Position numbers and translations under genes: made by a program. This document shows, one piece after another, positions 23,769 through 33,101 of a DNA stretch of 64,000 nt; the stretch's first letter is position 1, and each line of letters starts with the position of its first letter. The DNA lies in NCBI GenBank assembly GCA_947631235.1, contig CANRKO010000001.1, positions 62,001 through 126,000 of the forward strand, written 5' to 3'. The DNA is from an uncultured Clostridia bacterium (lineage in GTDB: Bacteria; Bacillota; Clostridia; UBA1381). A model generated the notes under the pieces. The model saw only the letters and a list, made by a program, of their open reading frames with translations, was not told the origin of the DNA and made no database searches.

Positions 23769-25094
23769 ATGGCAGCAACATTCAAAGGCGGCTTTCATAT
23801 ACGCGACCGTAAGGAGTTGACAAATGAAAAGCAAACCGTTCGGCTGCCCGACTGCGATATGCACATCTACCCGATGCGTCAGCATATCGGCGCGCCGTTA
23901 AAGGCGCTCGTCAGTGTGGGCGACAAGGTAAAAGTCGGACAGAAAATCGCCGACAGCGGAGAATTTGTTTCCGCGCCGGTTCATTCGTCGGTTTCGGGTA
24001 CGGTCACGGATATAAAGCCGTATTTCCATGACAGCGGCTCGATGGTTGAAGCGATATTTGTCGAGAACGACAAGGAATATACCGTGTCGGACGACGTTTG
24101 CCCGAAGGATTACAAGAGCATGAACCGCGACGAACTTTTGTCCGTCATACGCGAGGCGGGCATAGTCGGCATGGGCGGCGCGGGTTTTCCGACGCACGTC
24201 AAGCTTTCGCCGAAACAGAAGGTCGATTACATAATCGTGAACGGCGCGGAGTGCGAGCCGTACATAACGAGCGACCACCGCTATATGCTCGAAAACGCGG
24301 ACGATATAATCTACGGCTTAAAGGTAGCAATGAAGGCGCTTGACCTTGAGGACGGCTATATCGGCGTGGAGCTCAATAAAAAGAACGGAATAGAGTCTGT
24401 AAAAGCGTCGAAGGAGTACGGCGAAAACATACATATAATCGAATTAAAGACGAAGTACCCGCAGGGCGCGGAAAAGCAGCTAATAAAGGCGATAACGGGC
24501 AGAAACGTGCCAGCCGGCGGACTTCCGGCGGATGCGGGCGCGGTCGTTATAAACGTCGCGACAGCCGTCGCGATTGCGAACGCGTTTAAGACGGGACTTC
24601 CCGCGATAGAGAAAAACGTCACCGTGTCGGGCGACGCGGTGAAAAATCCGTCGGTGTTCCGCGTGCGCACGGGCGTGCCGGTATCGTTCCTCATAGAACA
24701 GGCGGGCGGCTTTGCAAACGTACCCGAAAAAATCGTTTCGGGCGGACCGATGATGGGCATATCGCAGTACAACACAGACTACCCCGTCACAAAAACCACC
24801 TCGTCGGTACTCACGATAACGAAGGCGGAAAAGACGTACGACCCCGACGCGCCGTGCATACGCTGTGGAAGGTGCGTAGACCACTGCCCGATGCGGCTCA
24901 TGCCGATGAAACTCGTGCAGGCGTCCAAAAAGGACGACGTGGATATGGCGCAAAGGTACAATATACTCGAATGTATCGAGTGCGGACTTTGCTCCTACAT
25001 ATGCCCCGCGAACAAAAACCTGCTCCAGTTTATCAGAATGATTAAGCCGGAGGTAATGAAAAAGGTAAGGGAGGAAAAGAACAATGGAAAATAA
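23769..25094 (+). CDS. rnfC: Rnf complex subunit C (electron entry, Fe-S)
   Basis: 441 aa from the ATG at 23769 (GGAAGGTGTAACA upstream). The ORF-track start lies within the promoter. The N-terminal barrel-sandwich part (FKGGFHIRDRKELT) is followed by the GMGGAGFPTHVKL flavin/NADH-like region and two [4Fe-4S] motifs, CIRCGRCVDHCP and CIECGLCSYICP. RnfC passes electrons between NAD(H) and the rest of this ion-pumping ferredoxin:NAD oxidoreductase. It is the first gene of rnfCDGEAB and overlaps rnfD by 11 bases. Confidence 0.95.
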   Translation: MAATFKGGFHIRDRKELTNEKQTVRLPDCDMHIYPMRQHIGAPLKALVSVGDKVKVGQKIADSGEFVSAPVHSSVSGTVTDIKPYFHDSGSMVEAIFVENDKEYTVSDDVCPKDYKSMNRDELLSVIREAGIVGMGGAGFPTHVKLSPKQKVDYIIVNGAECEPYITSDHRYMLENADDIIYGLKVAMKALDLEDGYIGVELNKKNGIESVKASKEYGENIHIIELKTKYPQGAEKQLIKAITGRNVPAGGLPADAGAVVINVATAVAIANAFKTGLPAIEKNVTVSGDAVKNPSVFRVRTGVPVSFLIEQAGGFANVPEKIVSGGPMMGISQYNTDYPVTKTTSSVLTITKAEKTYDPDAPCIRCGRCVDHCPMRLMPMKLVQASKKDDVDMAQRYNILECIECGLCSYICPANKNLLQFIRMIKPEVMKKVREEKNNGK

Positions 25095-26034
25095 TCTCAT
25101 AATGTCCTCCTCGCCGCACATTCACACAAATTCCACGACGCAAAGGATAATGCTTGATGTGATAATCGCGCTGCTCCCCGCGGCTGTTGCGGGCGGACTG
25201 CTGTTCGGTATCTACTCGACGATAGTCCTCGCAAGCGCGGTAATATCGGCTGTACTCGCGGAGTGGATATTTGAAAAGTTACTTAAAAAAAGAAACACAA
25301 CAGGCGATTTGAGCGCGGTCGTGACGGGACTTTTACTCGGACTCAATATGCCGCCGCGCATACCGATATGGATGGTGTGCGTAGGCTCGGCGTTCGCGAT
25401 AGTGATAGTAAAGCAGATGTTCGGCGGACTCGGCAAGAACTTCGTGAACCCCGCCCTCGCGGCGCGCTGTTTCATGCTGATAGCGTGGACGGGCGCGATG
25501 ACGAGTTTTCAAACTCCGTTCGACGCGGTAACGACCGCGACGCCGCTTGCGATAATGAAAAGCGGTGCGGAGGGAACGATGCCGACGCTCATGCAGTGTC
25601 TTGTCGGCATGAAGGCGGGTACGATCGGCGAAACATCGGCAATAGCGCTTATTATAGGCTTTATATACCTGCTTGCGCGGCGCGTGGTAAGCATAAAGAT
25701 ACCGCTCGCGTACATAGCGTCATTCGCGGCTTTGACGTTCCTTTTCGGCAAGGACGCGTTCGACGCGCAGTACCTCGCGTACCAGCTACTTACGGGCGGA
25801 CTTCTTTTGGGCGCGTTCTTCATGGCGACCGACTACACGACCACGCCGACGACGCATCTCGGAATGATAATATTCGGTATAGGCTGCGGCGTTCTGACGT
25901 TCCTTATAAGACGGTTCGGCGGTTATCCCGAGGGCGTGTCGTTCTCGATACTTCTGATGAACCTCGCCGCGCCGCTTATTGAGCGTTATACCGTTCCGAA
26001 ATCCTTCGGAAACAGAGGAGGTGCGCGTAAATGA
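25084..26034 (+). CDS. rnfD: Rnf complex subunit D (membrane, FMN)
   Basis: 316 aa polytopic membrane protein. ISSPHIHTNSTTQRIMLDVIIALLPA at the start is typical, as is GLGKNFVNPALAARCFML. DAVTTATPLAIM holds the threonine expected to carry FMN by phosphoester linkage. RnfD forms part of the ion channel. The start overlaps rnfC, with GGGAGGAAAAGAACA as Shine-Dalgarno inside rnfC, so translation is likely coupled. ApbE, which attaches the FMN, is not in the window. Confidence 0.95.
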   Translation: MENNLIMSSSPHIHTNSTTQRIMLDVIIALLPAAVAGGLLFGIYSTIVLASAVISAVLAEWIFEKLLKKRNTTGDLSAVVTGLLLGLNMPPRIPIWMVCVGSAFAIVIVKQMFGGLGKNFVNPALAARCFMLIAWTGAMTSFQTPFDAVTTATPLAIMKSGAEGTMPTLMQCLVGMKAGTIGETSAIALIIGFIYLLARRVVSIKIPLAYIASFAALTFLFGKDAFDAQYLAYQLLTGGLLLGAFFMATDYTTTPTTHLGMIIFGIGCGVLTFLIRRFGGYPEGVSFSILLMNLAAPLIERYTVPKSFGNRGGARK

Positions 26035-26633
26035 GCGAAAAGTTGGACGTAAAGGAAATTATAAAGGTGGGCGCGATACTGTTTGTAATAACCGCGCTCG
26101 CGGCGGCTCTGCTGGGCTTTGTAAACGCGAAAACCGCACCGCTTATAGCCGAAAACAACGTAAAAAAGGAGCAGACGGCTCTAAAAGCCGTAATGCCCGA
26201 TGCGGCTGACTTTAAAGAAATTGAACTCACTCCCGAACTTAAAAACGCCGAGGACGGCAGGGGAGAGATAACGAAGGCTTACACCGTTCTCGACCAAAGC
26301 GGCAGAGTTACGGGCGCGTGCGTCATAACCGAAACAAGCGGCTACGACATCGGCATACAGACCGTAACGGGCGTAAAAGAGGACAAGACGGTCGCGGGCG
26401 TTGAAATCATTTCGCTTAACGAAACGCCTGGTCTCGGCGCAAAGGCGACCGACGCGTCGTTCCGCGATCAGTACGCGGGCAAGAGCGCGGGAATAGGCGT
26501 TTCAAAATCGGGCGCGACCGACGCCGATATACAGGCGATTTCCGGCGCGACGCTTACCTCGAAGGGCGTTACGAACGGAGTAAACATCGCGCTTGACGCG
26601 GCGGAGATCATACTGGAAGGGGGTAACGGATAA
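26031..26633 (+). CDS. rnfG: Rnf complex subunit G (periplasmic-facing FMN protein)
   Basis: 200 aa with one N-terminal membrane helix (GAILFVITALAAALLGFV), then an extracytoplasmic FMN domain. ISGATLTSKGVTNGVN carries the flavinylated threonine (Thr174). A similar SGAT at 160-163 precedes it but lacks the rest of the motif. ETPGLGAKA is another family hallmark. It overlaps rnfD by 4 bases and rnfE by 1, so the genes are translationally chained. Confidence 0.93.
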   Translation: MSEKLDVKEIIKVGAILFVITALAAALLGFVNAKTAPLIAENNVKKEQTALKAVMPDAADFKEIELTPELKNAEDGRGEITKAYTVLDQSGRVTGACVITETSGYDIGIQTVTGVKEDKTVAGVEIISLNETPGLGAKATDASFRDQYAGKSAGIGVSKSGATDADIQAISGATLTSKGVTNGVNIALDAAEIILEGGNG

Positions 26634-27259
26634 TGGCTGACGAAAACAAGAAAACGGCGATGTCCGTATTCAAAAACGGACTGTTTACCGAAAACCCGAC
26701 GTTTATGCAGCTGCTCGGCATGTGTCCGACGCTCGCCGTTACAACGAGCCTTCAAAACGGCTTGGGCATGGGCTTATCGGCTACGGCTGTCCTTATCTGC
26801 TCGAACCTTCTCATATCGCTTTTGAGAAAAATAATTCCCGACAAGGTGAGAATAGCGGCGTACATAGTAATTATAGCGGCGTTCGTAACCGTAATCGACA
26901 TGTCGCTGCAGGCGTTTATGCCCGACCTTGCGTCGTCGCTGGGCTTATTTATACCGCTTATCGTCGTAAACTGCATAATCCTCGCGCGCGCGGAGGCGTT
27001 CGCGTCGAAGAACGGGCCGTGGCACAGCGCGGTTGACGGTCTCGGCATGGGACTCGGCTTTACGGGCGCTTTGTGCATCATATCCGCGATACGCGAAATA
27101 CTCGGCGCGGGTACGATATGGGGAATAACGCTCTACGGAACGCACGTGCAGCCCGCGACGATAATGATAATGGCTCCGGGCGGATTTATCGTGCTCGGAC
27201 TGCTTATCGGAACGATAAACTTCATCGTGAAAAAAACAAAGAAGGGGGCGGATAAATAA
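26633..27259 (+). CDS. rnfE: Rnf complex subunit E (membrane)
   Basis: 208 aa, six membrane helices. [19 protein letters not shown] is the subunit's N-terminal signature and [23 protein letters not shown] is near the end. RnfE pairs with RnfA in an inverted arrangement around a membrane iron-sulfur centre. One-base overlaps on both sides show tight co-translation. The start ATG sits within GGGGGTAACGGATAATGG. Confidence 0.94.
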   Translation: MADENKKTAMSVFKNGLFTENPTFMQLLGMCPTLAVTTSLQNGLGMGLSATAVLICSNLLISLLRKIIPDKVRIAAYIVIIAAFVTVIDMSLQAFMPDLASSLGLFIPLIVVNCIILARAEAFASKNGPWHSAVDGLGMGLGFTGALCIISAIREILGAGTIWGITLYGTHVQPATIMIMAPGGFIVLGLLIGTINFIVKKTKKGADK

Positions 27260-27846
27260 TGGCTGTTCAGATTGTGTCTATACTTTTGTCCGCGCTCCTC
27301 ACGGAAAACTTCGTAATGGTGAAATTCCTCGGAATATGCCCGTTCCTCGGAGTGTCAAAAAAGACTGAAACGGCGTTTGGCATGGGTATGGCTGTAACGT
27401 TTGTAATGGCTCTCGCCTCGGCGTTTACGTGGCTCGCGAACAAGTTTCTGCTCATACCGTTCGGACTTGATTACTTACAGACGATACTGTTTATACTGAT
27501 TATTGCGGGACTTGTGCAGTTTGTGGAGATGTTTATAAAGAAGTCGCTGCCGTCGCTTTACAACGCGCTCGGAATTTACCTTCCGCTTATAACGACAAAC
27601 TGCGCGGTACTCGGCGTGACGCTGTTAAACGTGCAGAACTACGCGGACAGCTTTATATTCTCGCTGCTTAACGGAACGTTCTCGGCTCTCGGTTTCACGC
27701 TCGCGATAGTTTTAATGGCGGGTATAAGAGAGTATCTCGACGAGGACGCGGTGCCGGAATGTTTCCGCGGTTTCCCGATAGCCCTTTTGACGGCGGGACT
27801 TATGTCGATAGCGTTTATGGGCTTTTCGGGCTTTTCAATCGGTTAA
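27259..27846 (+). CDS. rnfA: Rnf complex subunit A (membrane)
   Basis: 195 aa, six membrane helices, homologous to Rnf[22 protein letters not shown] and [17 protein letters not shown] are the typical segments, each with the cysteine that helps bind the membrane [2Fe-2S] centre. The start follows GAAGGGGGCGGATAA. A 46-base gap, the largest in the operon, separates it from rnfB. Confidence 0.95.
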   Translation: MAVQIVSILLSALLTENFVMVKFLGICPFLGVSKKTETAFGMGMAVTFVMALASAFTWLANKFLLIPFGLDYLQTILFILIIAGLVQFVEMFIKKSLPSLYNALGIYLPLITTNCAVLGVTLLNVQNYADSFIFSLLNGTFSALGFTLAIVLMAGIREYLDEDAVPECFRGFPIALLTAGLMSIAFMGFSGFSIG

Positions 27847-27892
27847 ATCGGGAATGGATTGCAAAACGCAATTTGTGTAATGGAGGAATAAG

Positions 27893-28732
27893 ATGAACAC
27901 AGCAAATATAATTTCCGCGGTATGCGTGGTCGGCGGAACGGGTCTTTTGTTCGGACTTCTTCTCGCGTTTGCCGCGCACATATTCGCCGTCAAAAAGGAC
28001 GAACGTGCGGAGCGTATCACCGAGGTGCTGCCGGGCGCGAACTGCGGCTCGTGCGGCTACGCGGGCTGCTCGGCTTATGCGGAGGCGGTAGTGAACGAAG
28101 GCGCGCCGGTAAACGCCTGCACCGTCGGCAAATCGCCCGTGGCGCAGAAGATAGCCGAAATAATGGGCGTCGAGGCGGGCGAGGTACAGGAGGTCGTCGC
28201 ACGAGTAATGTGCGCCGGCGATAAAGCGTCCGTGGTGTACAAATTTGATTACAAGGGAATAAAAGACTGTGCCGCGGCGGCAAAATTTGCCGGAGGTGCC
28301 AAAAAATGCGAAAGCGGCTGTCTCGGTCTCGGTCACTGCGCGAACGTATGTCCGTTCGGCGCGATCAAGATAAAGAACGGCGTAGCCGTCGTTGACGACA
28401 CGCTTTGTCAGGCGTGCGGCAAATGTATAAAGGAATGTCCGAAACATATTATAAAGCTCGTGCCGAAAAATCAGCGTCACTGGGTTCTTTGCTCAAATCC
28501 CGAAATGGGAAAATTTGTCAATCAATACTGCAAAAAGGGTTGCATCGGCTGTAAATTATGCGAAAAGGAGTGTCATTTTGACGCTATACATGTGGTGGAC
28601 AATCATGCTATAATAGATTACGACAAATGCAAAAACTGCGGCTTGTGCGCGAAGAAGTGTCCGCGCGGCGTTATAATGTCCGTACCGCGTGAAAACGGCG
28701 CAAAAACGCAGGTTGTAACAACGGCTAACTAA
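27893..28732 (+). CDS. rnfB: Rnf complex subunit B (ferredoxin-type entry subunit)
   Basis: 279 aa. An N-terminal membrane helix is followed by the four-cysteine motif GANCGSCGYAGCSAYAEAV. Three ferredoxin-like cluster regions follow: CLGLGHCANVCPFGAI, CQACGKCIKECP and CIGCKLCEKECHFDAI...CKNCGLCAKKCP. RnfB takes electrons from reduced ferredoxin. The hydrogenase encoded next also exchanges electrons with ferredoxin, which links the two systems. The start follows ATGGAGGAATAAG. No strong terminator is visible after the stop. Confidence 0.95.
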   Translation: MNTANIISAVCVVGGTGLLFGLLLAFAAHIFAVKKDERAERITEVLPGANCGSCGYAGCSAYAEAVVNEGAPVNACTVGKSPVAQKIAEIMGVEAGEVQEVVARVMCAGDKASVVYKFDYKGIKDCAAAAKFAGGAKKCESGCLGLGHCANVCPFGAIKIKNGVAVVDDTLCQACGKCIKECPKHIIKLVPKNQRHWVLCSNPEMGKFVNQYCKKGCIGCKLCEKECHFDAIHVVDNHAIIDYDKCKNCGLCAKKCPRGVIMSVPRENGAKTQVVTTAN

Positions 28733-28802
28733 AGTTGTTTGTGACTTTAGCATAACATACATACAAAAAACTATATCAATTCGACAAAAATAAATTACCA
28801 TA

Positions 28803-28831
28803 TAGAAAATTGTCTTGCGGTATGATACAAT
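28803..28831 (+). promoter_or_regulatory. Possible sigma-A promoter of the hydrogenase operon
   Basis: TAGAAA, 17 bp, TACAAT. The -35 box is poor, so it may need activation or be read from rnf as well. Confidence 0.4.
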
Positions 28832-28846
28832 ATATATTGCGGTTGA

Positions 28847-28864
28847 TTGTTAAATAATTATCAA
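28847..28864. promoter_or_regulatory. Candidate Rex operator
   Basis: TTGTTAAATAATTATCAA matches the clostridial Rex consensus TTGTTAANNNNTTAACAA at all but one defined position. It sits just downstream of the -10 box, where a repressor would block transcription. Rex senses the NADH/NAD+ ratio and typically controls hydrogenase and fermentation genes. Confidence 0.5.
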
Positions 28865-28927
28865 TTCAATACGCAAAAATTAAAAATGTTGATTTTGTAT
28901 AACAATAATATATATGGAGGTTACAAA

Positions 28928-29422
28928 ATGGCTGAGAAGAAACAGACCGTTCCTTTCTCGGGAACAAAGGAGCAGGAAGAAAAGCTTATGCAGGTCATAG
29001 CCGAGCACAGAGACGACCCCGGCGCGACAATGCCGCTTTTGCAGAAGGCTCAGGAGATTTACGGCTATCTTCCGAGAGAAGTGCTTAAAAAAATCTCGGA
29101 CGAGACGATGATACCGCTTGAAAAGCTCTACGGCGTCGCGACGTTCTATTCGCAGTTCTCGCTGAACCCGAAGGGCAAGTACAGAATAAGCGTTTGTCTC
29201 GGTACGGCATGCTACGTAAAGGGCAGCGGCGACATTTACAATGCGCTTACCGAAAAGCTCAACATATCGGGCGGCGAATGTACGCCGGACGGTAAATTCT
29301 CGCTTGACGCGTGCCGCTGTGTGGGCGCGTGCGGACTTGCGCCGGTAATGCTTGTAAACGACGAGGTATACGGCAGACTAACCGTTGACGATGTTGACGA
29401 TATTCTTGCCAAGTATGAATAA
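28928..29422 (+). CDS. NuoE-like subunit of the trimeric [FeFe] hydrogenase (HydC type)
   Basis: 164 aa from the ATG at 28928 (TATGGAGGTTACAAA upstream); the ORF-track start is 27 codons too early. Thioredoxin-fold [2Fe-2S] protein: MPLLQKAQEIYGYLPREVL, then the cluster ligands in CLGTACYVKG and CRCVGACGLAPV. In electron-bifurcating hydrogenases this small subunit supports the NAD-linked NuoF-like subunit. The three genes are spaced by 11 and 15 bases in the classic order of E-like, F-like and catalytic subunits. Confidence 0.93.
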   Translation: MAEKKQTVPFSGTKEQEEKLMQVIAEHRDDPGATMPLLQKAQEIYGYLPREVLKKISDETMIPLEKLYGVATFYSQFSLNPKGKYRISVCLGTACYVKGSGDIYNALTEKLNISGGECTPDGKFSLDACRCVGACGLAPVMLVNDEVYGRLTVDDVDDILAKYE

Positions 29423-29433
29423 GGAGGCGCGGT

Positions 29434-31272
29434 ATGATTACGATTGAACAGTTAAAGGAAATAAAGGAAAAGGCGCAGCAAACCACATCGAAACGCCGCG
29501 TTCACGTGTGCGGCGGTACGGGCTGCACGTCCTCGGGAAGTCCCGCGCTTATCGCGAAACTCGAGGAGGAAATAAAGAAAAACGGACTGGAAAATGAGGT
29601 TGAAATCGTAAAGACCGGCTGTTTCGGACTTTGCGCTTTGGGACCCATAATGATAGTACATCCGGAAAATCTGTTCTACTCCATGGTAAAGGAGGAGGAC
29701 ATTCCGAGAATAGTCGAGGAGCATTTGAAAAATGGTAACCCCGTAAAAGAATTGCTCTACGATGAGACGACGAAAGCCGACCACATACTTCCGCTTGAAG
29801 AAACGAATTTCTATAAGAAACAGCACAGAGTCGCGCTGCGCAACTGCGGCGAGATAAGCCCGGAGCATATCGAGCATTACATAGGCAAGGGCGGTTACGA
29901 GGCTCTTGCAAAGGTACTGACCGAGATGACGCCGGAGGAAGTAATACAGACGATTTACGACAGCGGACTTCGCGGACGCGGCGGCGCGGGTTTCCCGACG
30001 GGACTTAAATGGCGTTTCGCCGCCGCGAACGACGCGGATCAGAAGTACGTTTGCTGTAACGCCGACGAGGGCGACCCCGGCGCGTTCATGGATCGTTCGG
30101 TGCTTGAAGGCGACCCGCACGTTGTACTTGAAGCTATGGCGATCGCCGGCTACGCGATAGGCGCGACGCAGGGTTATATCTACGTCCGCGCGGAGTATCC
30201 GATAGCCGTTGAAAGACTGCAGATTGCAATCGGACAGGCGAGAGAACTCGGACTGTTGGGCGACAACATTTTCGGCACGGGCTTTAAGTTTGACATAGAG
30301 CTGCGTCTCGGTGCGGGCGCGTTCGTCTGCGGCGAGGAAACGGCGCTTATGACCTCGATAGAGGGTAACAGAGGTGAGCCGCGTTCACGCCCGCCGTTCC
30401 CCGCGCTTAAAGGTCTGTTCCAAAAACCGACCATACTCAACAACGTTGAAACGTACGCGAACGTGCCGCAAATCATTATGAACGGCGCGGACTGGTTCGC
30501 GTCGATGGGTACGGAAAAGTCGAAGGGTACGAAGGTATTCGCGCTCGGCGGCAAAATCAACAACACAGGTCTTGTCGAAGTACCCATGGGTACGACGCTG
30601 CGCGAGGTCGTTGAAGAAATCGGCGGCGGCGTGCCGAACGGCAAGAAGTTCAAGGCGGCACAGACCGGCGGACCGTCCGGCGGCTGTATACCGGCTGAAC
30701 ATCTCGACATCCCGATCGACTTCGACAACCTTACCGCGATAGGCTCTATGATGGGCAGCGGCGGACTTATCGTAATGGACGAGGACACCTGTATGGTTGA
30801 CATAGCCAAATTCTTCCTCGAATTTACCGTTGACGAAAGCTGCGGCAAATGTACGCCGTGCCGCGTCGGTACGAGAAGAATGCTTGAAATCCTCACGAAG
30901 ATAACGAAGGGTCAGGCGACGATGGACGACCTTGACAAGCTGGAGGAGTTGTGCGAACATCTTCACTCAAACTCGCTTTGCGCTCTCGGTCAGACCGCGC
31001 CGAACCCCGTAATATCGACGCTCAAATATTTCCGCGACGAGTACATAGCCCACATCGTGGACAAGAAGTGTCCGGCGGGCGTATGTAAAGACCTTCTCCA
31101 ATACAAGATTGACGAGGAGAAGTGTAAGGGCTGCACACTTTGCGCGAGAAACTGCCCTGTCGGAGCGATTTCCGGCACGGTCAAGGAGCCGCACACGATA
31201 GATCCAGAAAAGTGTATAAAGTGCGGCGCATGTATGGAGAAATGCCGTTTTGGCGCTATATATAAGGAGTAA
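29434..31272 (+). CDS. NuoF-like flavoprotein subunit of the [FeFe] hydrogenase (HydB type)
   Basis: 612 aa. An N-terminal thioredoxin-like [2Fe-2S] domain (C26, C31, C63, C67) precedes the NuoF core with the FMN/NADH motif GLRGRGGAGFPTGLKW (about 178-193) and the [4Fe-4S] ligand motif ESCGKCTPCRVGTRRM. A C-terminal two-cluster ferredoxin domain follows (CKGCTLCARNCP; CIKCGACMEKCRFGAI). This is the domain order of HydB and HndC subunits. It oxidises or reduces NAD(P)H with FMN and, with HydA, can couple ferredoxin and NADH to H2. Bifurcation is inferred from the trimeric arrangement. Confidence 0.94.
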   Translation: MITIEQLKEIKEKAQQTTSKRRVHVCGGTGCTSSGSPALIAKLEEEIKKNGLENEVEIVKTGCFGLCALGPIMIVHPENLFYSMVKEEDIPRIVEEHLKNGNPVKELLYDETTKADHILPLEETNFYKKQHRVALRNCGEISPEHIEHYIGKGGYEALAKVLTEMTPEEVIQTIYDSGLRGRGGAGFPTGLKWRFAAANDADQKYVCCNADEGDPGAFMDRSVLEGDPHVVLEAMAIAGYAIGATQGYIYVRAEYPIAVERLQIAIGQARELGLLGDNIFGTGFKFDIELRLGAGAFVCGEETALMTSIEGNRGEPRSRPPFPALKGLFQKPTILNNVETYANVPQIIMNGADWFASMGTEKSKGTKVFALGGKINNTGLVEVPMGTTLREVVEEIGGGVPNGKKFKAAQTGGPSGGCIPAEHLDIPIDFDNLTAIGSMMGSGGLIVMDEDTCMVDIAKFFLEFTVDESCGKCTPCRVGTRRMLEILTKITKGQATMDDLDKLEELCEHLHSNSLCALGQTAPNPVISTLKYFRDEYIAHIVDKKCPAGVCKDLLQYKIDEEKCKGCTLCARNCPVGAISGTVKEPHTIDPEKCIKCGACMEKCRFGAIYKE

Positions 31273-31287
31273 GAAGGAGAGAGGACA

Positions 31288-33030
31288 ATGGCTAATATTA
31301 ATCTTAAAATAAACGGTTTAGATGTCAGCGCTCCCGAAGGCTCGACGGTTCTGGAGGCTGCAAGACACGCGGGAATAAAAATTCCGACGCTGTGTTATCT
31401 TAAAGAAATAAACGAAATCGGCGCGTGCCGTATGTGCGTAGTCGAGGTAAAGGGCGCGAGAAATCTCGTCGCCGCGTGCGTGTACCCGATAACGGAGGGT
31501 ATGGAAGTGTTCACAAACACACCGAAACTTATCGAGTCGAGAAAGAGAACGCTCCAACTTCTTCTTTCAAACCATGAAAAGAAGTGTCTTTCATGCGTAA
31601 GAAGCGGAAAGTGCGAGTTGCAGGAGCTTTGCACGGAGTACGGCGTCGAGGACGAAAACTATTTCGCGGGCGAACAGCAGCATTTTGAACCGGACACAAG
31701 TGCGCCGCATATGGTTCGCGACAACAACAAATGTATACTTTGCCGCCGCTGTGTTGCGGTGTGCGAGAAGGTTCAGGGCGTCGCCGTAATAGGCCCGAAT
31801 AACCGAGGTTTTGCGACGTCGATAGGCTGCGCGTTCGAGTCCGACCTTGCCGACACAAGCTGCGTAAACTGCGGTCAGTGTATCGCGGCGTGCCCGGTGG
31901 GCGCACTGTACGAAAAGGACAATACCGACGACGTACTCGCCGCTATAAACGACAGCGAAAAGCATGTCGTTGTACAGACTGCTCCGGCTGTCCGCGCCGC
32001 GCTCGGCGAGGAATTCGGTTACCCGATGGGTACGGACGTTGAGGGCAAAATGGCTGCCGCGCTTAGGAGAATAGGCTTTGACAAGGTGTTTGACACAAAC
32101 TTCGGCGCAGACCTCACGATCATGGAGGAGGCGAACGAGTTTATAGAGAGAGTGCAAAACGGCGGCGTGCTGCCGATGATAACGTCATGCTCGCCCGGCT
32201 GGGTAAAGTACTGCGAGCATTACTACCCCGATCAGCTTTCTCACCTTTCAAGCTGCAAATCGCCGCAGCAGATGTTCGGTGCGGTTACAAAGACGTATTA
32301 CGCGGAAAAAATGGGTATAGATCCCAAGAATATAGTATGTGTGAGCGTTATGCCGTGTACGGCGAAGAAGTTTGAGATAAACAGAGACGACCAGGACGCG
32401 GCGGGTATGCCCGATGTTGACATTTCAATCACAACGCGCGAGCTTGCGCGTCTTATCCGCAAGTGCGGCATCGACTTTAACATTCTGCCCGACGAGGGCT
32501 TTGACGACCCGCTTGGCGAGAGCAGCGGCGCGGGCGTAATATTCGGCGCGACGGGCGGTGTTATGGAGGCTGCGCTCCGCACGGCTGTGGAAAAGCTGAC
32601 GGGCGAGGAACTTCAAAAGCTTGACTTTACCGAGGTTCGCGGCACGGACGGTATAAAAGAGACGACCTACACCGTCGGCGGCAAGGAGGTAAAGGTTGCC
32701 GTTGCGTCGGGACTTAACAACGCGCGCGTGATTATGGATAAGATCCGTGCCGGCGAGGCAGACTATCACTTTGTCGAGATAATGTGCTGCGAGGGCGGAT
32801 GCGTAAACGGCGGCGGTCAGCCGCAGGTACACGCGGACGTAAGGAACTTCACCGACGTTAAGGCGCTCCGCGCAAAAGCGCTCTACAACAACGACACGGC
32901 TAAGACGATAAGAAAGTCGCACGAGAACCCCTCAATCAAAAAACTGTACGAGGAATATCTCGGCGAACCGGGAAGTGAAAGGGCTCACCACCTGCTCCAT
33001 ACGTCTTACGTGGAGAGAACGATAAACTGA
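31288..33030 (+). CDS. [FeFe] hydrogenase catalytic subunit (HydA type, NADH-linked)
   Basis: 580 aa. An N-terminal [2Fe-2S] ferredoxin domain (C36, C47, C50, C64) is followed by a His-ligated [4Fe-4S] motif (HEKKCLSCVRSGKC), two [4Fe-4S] motifs (CILCRRCVAVCE; CVNCGQCIAACP) and the H-cluster domain. H-cluster ligands are Cys301, Cys357, Cys501 and Cys505. L1 reads TSCSPGW, with Ser302 where the proton-relay Cys of prototype TSCCPxW enzymes sits. L3 reads EIMCCEGGCVNGGGQP, with Cys500 and Glu502 in place of the usual Ala and Pro. Maturases follow immediately. A terminator ends the structural operon. Confidence 0.94.
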   Translation: MANINLKINGLDVSAPEGSTVLEAARHAGIKIPTLCYLKEINEIGACRMCVVEVKGARNLVAACVYPITEGMEVFTNTPKLIESRKRTLQLLLSNHEKKCLSCVRSGKCELQELCTEYGVEDENYFAGEQQHFEPDTSAPHMVRDNNKCILCRRCVAVCEKVQGVAVIGPNNRGFATSIGCAFESDLADTSCVNCGQCIAACPVGALYEKDNTDDVLAAINDSEKHVVVQTAPAVRAALGEEFGYPMGTDVEGKMAAALRRIGFDKVFDTNFGADLTIMEEANEFIERVQNGGVLPMITSCSPGWVKYCEHYYPDQLSHLSSCKSPQQMFGAVTKTYYAEKMGIDPKNIVCVSVMPCTAKKFEINRDDQDAAGMPDVDISITTRELARLIRKCGIDFNILPDEGFDDPLGESSGAGVIFGATGGVMEAALRTAVEKLTGEELQKLDFTEVRGTDGIKETTYTVGGKEVKVAVASGLNNARVIMDKIRAGEADYHFVEIMCCEGGCVNGGGQPQVHADVRNFTDVKALRAKALYNNDTAKTIRKSHENPSIKKLYEEYLGEPGSERAHHLLHTSYVERTIN

Positions 33031-33044
33031 TTTTAACCGAAAGC

Positions 33045-33076
33045 AAAGGGGCTTTGCCTAAAGCCCCTTGTTTTTG
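33045..33076 (+). terminator. Intrinsic terminator between hydA and hydE
   Basis: A 10-bp stem AAGGGGCTTT / AAAGCCCCTT, then GTTTTTG. It lies 5' of the hydE Shine-Dalgarno, so hydEGF may depend on read-through or another promoter. Confidence 0.85.
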
Positions 33077-33101
33077 TATGGCACGCAAGGGAGTGGTAAG
33101 C

